Part shown: one piece after another, positions 35,001-41,313 of the stretch
How the letters are laid out: every line of letters begins with the position of its first letter
How positions within the stretch are numbered: position 1 is the first letter of the stretch
DNA from: Komarekiella delphini-convector SJRDD-AB1
GTDB lineage: Bacteria; Cyanobacteriota; Cyanobacteriia; Cyanobacteriales; Nostocaceae
Length of the DNA stretch: 64,000 bases
Assembly: GCF_014831675.1 (NCBI RefSeq)
Contig: NZ_VJXY01000015.1
Span: forward strand, 62,001 to 126,000
Direction: 5' to 3'
Translations under genes and position numbers: made by a program
The notes under the pieces: generated by a model
The model's input: the letters and a program-made list of their open reading frames with translations, nothing else
Told to the model about the DNA's origin: nothing
The model's database searches: none

Positions 35001-35455
35001 AACTGCCGACTGGTCAAACTCTGTTTAAAAGGATTTTCCGCACCAACTATGATCGCAACTTTCTCTCGGCGCAAGCGGATTTGCTCCAGACCTTGCGCTT
35101 TTTCTTTTGGCGTCAAGCCACGACCGATTGCTGCTATGTCGATGTTGCCATCTTGCAAAGCTTTTAGTGCTGCATCTGTACCGTTAGCCGCAATTTCAAC
35201 TTTTGTACCAGAAAATTGTTTTTCAAAATTTTCTTTCAGGCTTTGGTTGATTGTAGCCAAGCTATTTGACCCATCAATCCGCACTGTCGTCCCATTATCC
35301 ACTGTTTGCGGCAGTGAAAAAGAGGGAGTATCAGGTGCAGATTGTGCCAGCATTGGTGCTGACACCAACATAGTTGCTGCCACAGGAGTCGTTGCTAAGG
35401 CCAGCCATAATGCCAAACTGACTATCGAATTATCTTTTTTTTCTTGTTGCCACAT
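32081..35455 (-). CDS. PstS-like substrate-binding / transmembrane / tandem DUF4912 fusion
   Basis: 1124 residues from ATG 35455. A signal-like segment (LALWLALATTPVAATMLVSA) precedes a phosphate-type substrate-binding domain at about 55-290: RIDGSNSLATINQ, DIAAIGRGLTPKEK, DGISYVLANQ. A Pro/Thr/Ala-rich linker leads to a membrane helix near 368-390 (WLLLPLFVTATGGLLLWWFL). The rest is acidic, low-complexity sequence with two short Ala/Gly hydrophobic stretches, then two DUF4912 domains at about 815-910 and 945-1040 (PRTxKWAYVSWYVSDTKKEE). The topology implied is an external ligand domain and internal DUF4912. The function is unknown, and sensing of an anion is only a guess. It is a single gene ending at a clear terminator. 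Confidence 0.82.
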   Translation of the reverse strand: MWQQEKKDNSIVSLALWLALATTPVAATMLVSAPMLAQSAPDTPSFSLPQTVDNGTTVRIDGSNSLATINQSLKENFEKQFSGTKVEIAANGTDAALKALQDGNIDIAAIGRGLTPKEKAQGLEQIRLRREKVAIIVGAENPFKQSLTSRQFARIFRGRITDWSELGRSAGKIRVIDRPETSDTRENFRDYPAFKTAKFATGSNATQLAEDNTAEIIKQLGKDGISYVLANQVSKLEGVRVLKLHQTLPDDPKYPFSQPLVYVYKKNPSPGVASFLGFTLAPPGQQAIEQARTTEAEAIASSISQVVTQATPSTTDSPNAQATPAATVSPNANTPASEPFVTPAATPAGEAFVTPTNNPAVNRETPFWLLLPLFVTATGGLLLWWFLGRRLSSTREDNLPESPPNQAGEENIPTTTLNASVAPSVNGATSVDSTHPNFQSDSADSPSPRTSEAPERTSFSIYNQTPSELAEKQTQVTSNLAQSNNVSNHSESTASVASNGSEKNISNGGAALIGGVSLAAGAGAALWSAISGKETDETKVVNGYTEVTPPKSSEAWDIEAPAAVVNNLYPQLPNVPEEGTDDVELPAAEIPASILEPDSSKVSEVTSSLPDLPDVSELTFELEDYWDTEVTQDPTEDELQAEFDWLESITQDTSFAADTEANILSNITITGKDSETQANNKTVENSTSAELASLDSGEGETSSAEVTTSIPELPDLPEEILNVVADAAEPTAVPEEVSQAEPSTNKDITQTATTNFAGDAILAAGAGMGAWASVYGVEETPELNIQAPSNTTVDNAPVEEAFGLVDAEQESNIVLTPRTSKWAYVSWYVSDTKKEELRQQGGSQLVVRLYDVTDIDLSYQSPQLVQQYESEEATSDGLVAIPVSDRDYITEIGYITDDDRWLLIARSGIVRIFSPLHTDTTDENAPLISASASSLVNADEESSIILTPRTPKWAYVSWYVSDTKKEELRQQGSSQLIVRLYDVTDIDLSYQSPQLVQQYECEEVTRDRFVAIPVSDRDYMAEIGYATDDHRWLFIARSGIVRIFSRPHGDSWFVADAELIIHGATEPNTTVTLGGHNIKIKPDGTFHLRVPFSDGLIDYLMTVASDGEPTRTIHKKFSQETSNS
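32331..33040. repeat. In-frame tandem duplication, 393-bp period
   Basis: About 310 bases from 32331 recur from about 32724 with few changes. For example CTGAACGGGCTATGA occurs at 32341 and 32734, giving a 393-base (131-codon) spacing. It creates the two DUF4912 domains. The near identity at silent positions points to a recent duplication or gene conversion. Confidence 0.85.
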
Positions 35456-36226
35456 ATGCCCCTTATCAAAGTAAAGGAATTAGAAAGCCTGCCAGCCCTA
35501 ATCATTATCTTTTTATAGATGATGGAGGAGACGCGCTAATTATACATCCCTGTTATCTTTCTTCTCAGTTTTGGTAGATACTAGTGTAAAACTATACTTT
35601 AAGTCTACTTTGGTTTGTCTCAAAGTTAGATTTAGCGACTGTTTATTGTTTTTTTCCATATTTCAAATCAGCGCTTAAATCCAGAACTAAAGAGAGTTTG
35701 GCTCATTTTGGTGTCTATTTTAGAATCCAGTTTTTCCAATTTGATTCTAGTGTTAGTTATCGGCCTTATTCACATTAATTAAAATCATCAGAGCATTCAT
35801 ATTATGATAATTTATACCTTGATTGCAGAGTTTATTTACTTAAAATCCTGAAGGATTTCTAGTGCAACTTATACCACGTTATTAGCGTGTCGCCGCAATT
35901 ATGGATTATTGAATTACTATAAAGTGGCTAAGTTTAACAAATTAAACATAATTTAACAATTTAGTCAATGGCAGCGATAATTGTGAAAGCTGCTTCAGAT
36001 TTAGATATGAGACTTATTGCCAAAGTCGGGAAAAGGTGAAAAGGATGGAATTTTGCTTTTCCCTTTTCCCTTTCCCCCTTAACCCGAATGGCACTAAGTT
36101 TAGTTATTTGTTGAGGCAAGCAGGGGAACTGGGGGAGACAAAAATAAGTGAATTAACTTAGTTTATGGTATTCAAACTTACTAAAAATTCTCTTTCCTCC
36201 CCCAGCTTATCTTTGTGCCATTAACC
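35456..36226. other. 771-base stretch without a gene
   Basis: AT-rich with no convincing frame on either strand. The only notable sequence is a pyrimidine tract (TTTTCCCTTTTCCCTTTCCC region, about 36055-36080). It holds the promoter region of the DUF4912 fusion gene, but no box can be named. Confidence 0.5.
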
Positions 36227-37354
36227 TTAGCCCAAAGGTATTGCTGCATCTTTTGTGTAACAATGACAATCTGGCTTCTCAATCAGCGACTCAACTAGGG
36301 CATTCAGGGCAGTAGCAGCTAAAGCGCCACCTCCTAAAGTTCCTTCAATGGTAACAAAAGGCACTTCGTTTTGAGTTAGTTGCCGCTTAGCGGCGGGAGC
36401 ATGGCTAAAGCCGATGGGCATTCCAATTACTAGCGCAGGCTGAATTTTCTGATTGGCAATGGCTTGAGATGCTTCGAGTAGCACCGAGGGAGCATAACCA
36501 ATCACTAGCACACAACCGTTAGTTACTTGCTGCAATTTTTCTCGCCATTCCTGATGTTGCCAAAAAGCCAGTTCTGCCTCTGTGACAGTCGTGACATGGG
36601 GATTATCAATCAATGTTTCAATTTGGCATCCCAAGTGAACTAATCGCGTTTGATCCAAAGCAGCAGCAACCGTGGGGACATCTACAACAACCTGACAGCC
36701 TGATTTTAGGGCTTTGCGACTAGCAGCGATCGCATCTCGACTCAACTTTACAAACGACACCAAGCTGACATCACCACAAGCCAAAACCAACTGAGAAATT
36801 AAATGTTGTTCAATTTCCGAACGGTTAGACAAATCAGGTAATAAGCGTTGTAGCGATTCGGGAAAAGCTTCTGAGTGCGTATGAACTTCAGCATCCAACC
36901 CACTCCAGAGTTGTTCTAATCCCCCTAGTCCGGCTTGGGTTTCGACATCGAGTAACTTGAGTTGTGCCAAAACTTCAGCTTGCATAATTTGACAATGGCG
37001 ATCGCGTCCTAGTAATCCTTCTAGTGCTGATGCAGTTTGCCGCAATTGGGAAATTTGTTGGATGACTGCTCGATATTGCTGTTGAAGTTGCCCGATCATG
37101 TTAGTAGTTGTGTCTGTCTCTGGTTCCACTTCCAAAATGTGGCGGATATGGTTTAGCTGGAACCCTTGTTGTTTGAGTGCCACAATTCGTTGCAATCTCA
37201 GGACATCTTTCTTGGTGTAGAGGCGGTAATTGCTAGGCGATCGTACTGGTTGCGGTATCAGCCCCAATTGATGGTAATGCCGCACCATCCGCGGAGTAAT
37301 ACCGCCTCCCACTGCATCGGTCAGTTCTTTAATGGTTAAGCAACCAGCGTTCAT
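36227..37354 (-). CDS. coaR: CoaR, cobalt-responsive MerR-type activator with precorrin-isomerase-like domain
   Basis: 375 residues from ATG 37354, with TTGGAG nine bases upstream inside the previous gene's end. The N-terminal MerR helix-turn-helix is LTIKELTDAVG, then RMVRHYHQLGLIPQPVRSPS and YRLYTKKDVLRLQRI, with a helical dimerisation segment to about 120. From about 155 to 350 it matches precorrin-8X methylmutase (CobH/CbiC). The C-terminus carries C363-H364-C365, the Cys-His-Cys motif known to be needed for cobalt sensing in Synechocystis CoaR. It activates coaT in high cobalt. Unlike the usual arrangement it is not next to coaT; it is the third gene of an operon starting with an ATPase gene, four bases after the TOPRIM-like gene. 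Confidence 0.92.
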   Translation of the reverse strand: MNAGCLTIKELTDAVGGGITPRMVRHYHQLGLIPQPVRSPSNYRLYTKKDVLRLQRIVALKQQGFQLNHIRHILEVEPETDTTTNMIGQLQQQYRAVIQQISQLRQTASALEGLLGRDRHCQIMQAEVLAQLKLLDVETQAGLGGLEQLWSGLDAEVHTHSEAFPESLQRLLPDLSNRSEIEQHLISQLVLACGDVSLVSFVKLSRDAIAASRKALKSGCQVVVDVPTVAAALDQTRLVHLGCQIETLIDNPHVTTVTEAELAFWQHQEWREKLQQVTNGCVLVIGYAPSVLLEASQAIANQKIQPALVIGMPIGFSHAPAAKRQLTQNEVPFVTIEGTLGGGALAATALNALVESLIEKPDCHCYTKDAAIPLG

Positions 37355-37357
37355 AAT

Positions 37358-37903
37358 TCACTCCAACAACGACAGAATTCTCTGTAATTCTCCACAAGCT
37401 GTTTGAAGAGATAGTGGCGCATTTTTATGCAAACCTTCGTAACATTGCTTTACCAAGTTTTCAACGTAGGGCTTACAAGCTGACTCACTGTTTAATTTTG
37501 AATATTCCGTTTCTTCATCAACAATTTCACCCTGTAAATAATGTATCCAAGTTTCAATATTTTTTTTAGGGATAAATATTGCTATAGCTTCTCTCGGCTG
37601 ACGAACTAGTTGAGAATTTTCGCTCAGTGCTTCATCTAATTGATTTAGCCTTTCCTCTACCGTTTTGTTATCTGCATCAATCAATACTACAAGCATTCCT
37701 GAAAGATAGTTCTTGCTGCGATATGCTTTCACCTCTGCGGGATAACGCTTTCTGACAAACTGCTCTCCTGCACCTTTTGGACAAATTTCAATTCTGAAAT
37801 TTCTATCCAAAATAAAACCTCGTTTTTTCAAAAAATGACGAGCAAAAACCTCTTGTTGTCTATCCTCACACAAGACCACAATCTGCACTCTACGCTGGCT
37901 CAT
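37358..37903 (-). CDS. TOPRIM-like (DUF4276-type) partner protein of an ABC ATPase
   Basis: About 181 residues from ATG 37903; a TTG at 37921 would add six residues. VQIVVLCEDRQQEVFARHFL at the N-terminus and MLVVLIDADNKTVEER further on place an acidic Glu (E13) and a DxD (D76, D78) as in a TOPRIM metal site. KKNIETWIHYL follows, a pattern seen in DUF4276-like proteins. TOPRIM proteins coupled to ABC-type ATPases (OLD, PARIS-type) are nucleases in defence. It overlaps the ATPase gene by 14 bases, so the two are translationally coupled and probably work as a complex. No exact family match is claimed. Confidence 0.68.
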   Translation of the reverse strand: MSQRRVQIVVLCEDRQQEVFARHFLKKRGFILDRNFRIEICPKGAGEQFVRKRYPAEVKAYRSKNYLSGMLVVLIDADNKTVEERLNQLDEALSENSQLVRQPREAIAIFIPKKNIETWIHYLQGEIVDEETEYSKLNSESACKPYVENLVKQCYEGLHKNAPLSLQTACGELQRILSLLE

Positions 37904-39005
37904 ATAGCCATCCCCGTGCAATCAATTCTGAAATGGGTAATCCAGTGTTCTCGGTCACTTCATTACTAATTTTTTTCACCCGCACAGGAGCGTTACTCTG
38001 ACGCTCAAACCAATAACCTATAGGTGATGCTAAAAGATAATTAATTAATTCAGGATGATGAGAGATGAGCAAAGCTTGGATTTTTTGCTCACTGCAAAGG
38101 TCATAAAGCTGGACTAGCCAAGGCTGAATTTCCGGCAGTGCTAAAAAATTCTCTGGTTCATCTATACACAAAGTATAATCTTCAGACTGAGTACAACACA
38201 GCAGCGTGTACAAAGCAATTAATACTTTTTGTCCATCAGATAGTTCACTAAAGCGATAATCAATAATATTTGTCCTATCTTCATCAGAAGAAAACCTTAA
38301 TTTCAGAGTTCGATATTTTTCACTATATTGATCAAATTTAAAACTTACAAAACCATCTAATACACCTTTGAGAACATTCATTAATTCAGCTACTTTTCCT
38401 TGATCTTGCGAAATATATCGATACCAAGAAATAAAATTTTCCATTCTATAAGTTAGTAGTGTTTCTTCTTGTTTGCTGCCATCAACCATCAGACTAGGAA
38501 TAATTTGTACAATAATAAATCGCTCAATTCTATTTTTAAACCAGATTAACTTTGTATGTTCCTTAAATGGAATAAAAGATATTATTGATTCCGATGCTAC
38601 GGTTTCAAACTTTTGTCCTTCTGAATAATCGTCTTGAAAAACTTGAACTTTACCTTCTTCAAATTTTAGTAAATATTGGTGATTAAATAACAAGTTCTCA
38701 TACAAGATACGACACTTATTTTTTTTATGCTCAATGGCAAGTTCATATTTATAATTGCCATCATTTCCATTAATTTCTAGTTCAAAACGTTGAATTGATA
38801 GAGTCTGCCAGCGGGTGCAGTCAATCGATTCAAAAATTTCCTCTACTTTCTTGTCGCCACTCACAAAGATTTGAATTTTCCGTAAGACTTCAAATACAGT
38901 TGATTTACCTGTCCCGTTACCACCAAGAAAGAGGTTAATCGAGTCAACGTTAAGTTCAAAATTTACCAAACCGCGAAAGTTATCAATATATATTCGCTTT
39001 AGCAT
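37890..39005 (-). CDS. ABC/SMC-type AAA ATPase (OLD-like, no fused nuclease)
   Basis: 371 residues from ATG 39005, with a strong AGGAGG ten bases upstream. The N-terminal IYIDNFRGLVNFEL and Walker A GGNGTGKS (28-35) are those of RecF/OLD-like ATPases. FSELSDGQKVLIALYTLL is the ABC signature, YTLCIDEPENFLALPEIQPW is Walker B with catalytic Glu, and ALLISHHPELINYL is the switch His. It is the size of stand-alone AAA_21 proteins whose nuclease is a separate gene, here the overlapping TOPRIM-like gene. Such pairs often act in phage or plasmid defence; a housekeeping role cannot be excluded. It heads the operon that also contains coaR. Confidence 0.85.
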   Translation of the reverse strand: MLKRIYIDNFRGLVNFELNVDSINLFLGGNGTGKSTVFEVLRKIQIFVSGDKKVEEIFESIDCTRWQTLSIQRFELEINGNDGNYKYELAIEHKKNKCRILYENLLFNHQYLLKFEEGKVQVFQDDYSEGQKFETVASESIISFIPFKEHTKLIWFKNRIERFIIVQIIPSLMVDGSKQEETLLTYRMENFISWYRYISQDQGKVAELMNVLKGVLDGFVSFKFDQYSEKYRTLKLRFSSDEDRTNIIDYRFSELSDGQKVLIALYTLLCCTQSEDYTLCIDEPENFLALPEIQPWLVQLYDLCSEQKIQALLISHHPELINYLLASPIGYWFERQSNAPVRVKKISNEVTENTGLPISELIARGWLYEPA

Positions 39006-39090
39006 AGATTTTCATCCTCCTAGTGCAATTTTAAACGTAACAGTTAAATCGCATTTACCCATATCTTTCGTGCCCAGAACTGAAGCTTAG

Positions 39091-39163
39091 GGCTGATAGC
39101 GTAAGTCCACTTAAGTGGACTGAAAGCTTTAATTTAGTTTACTTCAGTAAACTTTAGCTATTA
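39091..39163. repeat. Cruciform-type palindromic repeat
   Basis: GGCTGATAGC (39091-39100) and GCTATTAGCC (39154-39165 region) bracket two perfect palindromes, AGTCCACTTAAGTGGACT (39104-39121) and GTTTACTTCAGTAAAC (39138-39153). The boundary words recur at 10047-10255. It lies in the divergent gap between the ATPase gene and coaT. Confidence 0.7.
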
Positions 39164-39328
39164 GCCTCAGAATGAATTGTTAGGCAGAAGAACAACGCAG
39201 CGAGGAATTTACTAAATATATTTGCCACTAACGTAATTTTTGAAAAACGCTCCAAGAACGCAGAGAAAGATTTAAGTTTGCCTATCTTTGCGCTTCCCTC
39301 AGCACCCCTATACATTTCAAAATCATTA

Positions 39329-39366
39329 TAAACCTTGACATTAACATTAATGTCAAGGTTTAGGGT
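39329..39366 (+). promoter_or_regulatory. MerR-type operator-promoter of coaT (CoaR site)
   Basis: A perfect palindrome with 15-base arms (TAAACCTTGACATTA at 39329-39343; complement at 39348-39362) surrounds ACAT. It overlaps a -35 box TTGACA (39335-39340) and a -10-like TAGGGT (39361-39366) separated by 20 bases. The stretched spacer with the dyad between the boxes is the hallmark of MerR-family promoters, and a 20-base spacer is known for coaT. It lies 27 bases before the coaT ATG. Confidence 0.88.
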
Positions 39367-39393
39367 GAGAGAGTCCCTGTTAATTCAACTCTC

Positions 39394-41313
39394 ATGCTCT
39401 ATCCCCAGCGTTTCACCCAATTCACCAAAGAACATGCAGACACTTTAGCGGCTATGCTTTGCGGGTTGCTGCTATTTCTCGGATGGTTCGCCTTACATCT
39501 TGGCGCTTTGGGATTGGCACTGCTGCTGTTACCTGCTGCTTATGTGATTGGTGGTTACGAAAGTGCGCGTGAGGGACTGACTACTTTATTTAAAGAAAAA
39601 GAACTAGATGTAGATTTGCTGATGATTGTGGCGGCTGTTGGTGCTGCTAGCTTGGGCTTATGGCGAAGAGAATACTATTTAATTATTGATGGGGCGATTT
39701 TGATTCTCATCTTTGCCATTAGTGGTGCACTAGAAGGCTATGCCATGCGCCGAACTGAGCGGAGTATTCGCAGTTTGATGAGTCTCACACCAGATACAGC
39801 AAGGGTTTTGCGTCAGGAAAGGGAAGAGGAGGTTTCTATCAATCAGCTCAAGGTTGGTGATGAAATTGTTGTTAAACCCGGAGAGTTAATTCCTACCGAT
39901 GGAATCATTGTGTCTGGTTACAGCACCATTAATCAAGCTGCGATTACAGGCGAGTCCTTACCTGTAGAGAAAACTGTAGGTGAGGAAGTATTTGCAGGCA
40001 CACTCAACGGCTATGGTGCGTTACAAATTAAGGTACACAAACCAGCGGAAAGTAGTTTGATTCAGCGGGTGATTCGCTTGGTAGAACAGGCGCAGACTGA
40101 AGAACCCCCTTCGCAACAGTTTATTGATCGCTTTGAACGGGGATATGCAAAAGTAATTGTGGTAGCTGGGATATTGCTAGCAGTTTTACCGCCATTTCTT
40201 TGGGGTTGGAGTTGGGAAACTACGATTTATCGCGCTTTGACTTTTTTGGTGGTAGCTTCTCCTTGTGCGCTGATGGCTGCAATTATGCCAACTTTGCTTT
40301 CAGGAATTGCCAACGGTGCAAGACAGGGAATTTTATTCAAAAATGGCGCTCAGTTGGAAAAGATTGGCAAAGTCCGGGCGATCGCTTTTGATAAAACTGG
40401 TACTCTAACAACAGGAGAGGTGCAGGTATTCCAGGTAATTCCAGCTAGTGAATACACGCACACAGATGTATTGCAAGCAGCAGCAGCGGTGGAATCTGGC
40501 TCAGAACATCCCATTGGTAAAGCAATTGTGCAGGCGGCTAGGGATTTGGATTGGGTTGGTGCAGTTGAAGTGCAAGCGATACCTGGACAGGGAATTGTCG
40601 GAATCGTCAAAGAACAAAAAATGATTGTGGGTAATGCTGCTTTTGTGCAGCAGTATGTGATTGATTTACCTAAAGAATTGCGGGAAATGGCTCAATCTCT
40701 GGAGCAAGAGGGGAAAACTGTCGTTTGGGTAGCACATGGACAAGGGGATGGGTATCTGGTGATGGGTGCGATCGCCATTGCAGATGAGGTGAGAAAGCAA
40801 GCAGCTGCAACTATTACCCGCTTAAAGAAACTGGGAGTTGAGCAAATTGTCATGCTAACGGGGGATAATGAGGAAACTGCTCATAGCGTCGCCCAAGAAG
40901 TTGGTGTTGATCAGGTATATGCCCAACTCCTGCCAGAAGACAAGCTGGATATCATCCGTCGTTTACAGCAACAGTATCAAACTGTCGCTATGGTAGGAGA
41001 TGGGATCAATGATGCACCAGCTCTTGCTCAAGCATCTGTAGGTATAGCGATGGGAAAAGCTGGTAGCGATGTTGCATTGGAAACCGCAGATATAGTACTG
41101 ATGGCAGACAGGTTAGAGAAAATTGCCGTGGCAATACATTTGGGTAGGCGATCGCAAGCCATAGTGAAACAGAATATAGTCGTAGCGTTGGGTTTTATTA
41201 TGTTGCTTTTGGTGGGCAACTTCTTGGGAAATATCAACTTACCGATCGGCGTAATTGGGCATGAAGGTTCTACAGTGTTAGTTACTCTTAGTGGACTCAG
41301 ATTGCTCAAATAA
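39394..41313 (+). CDS. coaT: CoaT, cobalt-exporting P1B-type ATPase
   Basis: 639 residues, ATG 39394. It lacks an N-terminal heavy-metal-binding CxxC domain. The membrane metal site is S289-P290-C291 (SPC), which marks the cobalt-type P1B-4 group rather than the CPC of copper and zinc pumps. The actuator TGES, the phosphorylation motif DKTGTLT (D333), SEHPIG of the nucleotide domain and the hinge GDGINDAPAL are all intact. It exports cobalt across the plasma membrane. It is expressed from the MerR-type promoter just upstream, presumably by CoaR. The last 36 bases overlap the 3' end of the convergent kinase gene. Confidence 0.93.
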   Translation: MLYPQRFTQFTKEHADTLAAMLCGLLLFLGWFALHLGALGLALLLLPAAYVIGGYESAREGLTTLFKEKELDVDLLMIVAAVGAASLGLWRREYYLIIDGAILILIFAISGALEGYAMRRTERSIRSLMSLTPDTARVLRQEREEEVSINQLKVGDEIVVKPGELIPTDGIIVSGYSTINQAAITGESLPVEKTVGEEVFAGTLNGYGALQIKVHKPAESSLIQRVIRLVEQAQTEEPPSQQFIDRFERGYAKVIVVAGILLAVLPPFLWGWSWETTIYRALTFLVVASPCALMAAIMPTLLSGIANGARQGILFKNGAQLEKIGKVRAIAFDKTGTLTTGEVQVFQVIPASEYTHTDVLQAAAAVESGSEHPIGKAIVQAARDLDWVGAVEVQAIPGQGIVGIVKEQKMIVGNAAFVQQYVIDLPKELREMAQSLEQEGKTVVWVAHGQGDGYLVMGAIAIADEVRKQAAATITRLKKLGVEQIVMLTGDNEETAHSVAQEVGVDQVYAQLLPEDKLDIIRRLQQQYQTVAMVGDGINDAPALAQASVGIAMGKAGSDVALETADIVLMADRLEKIAVAIHLGRRSQAIVKQNIVVALGFIMLLLVGNFLGNINLPIGVIGHEGSTVLVTLSGLRLLK

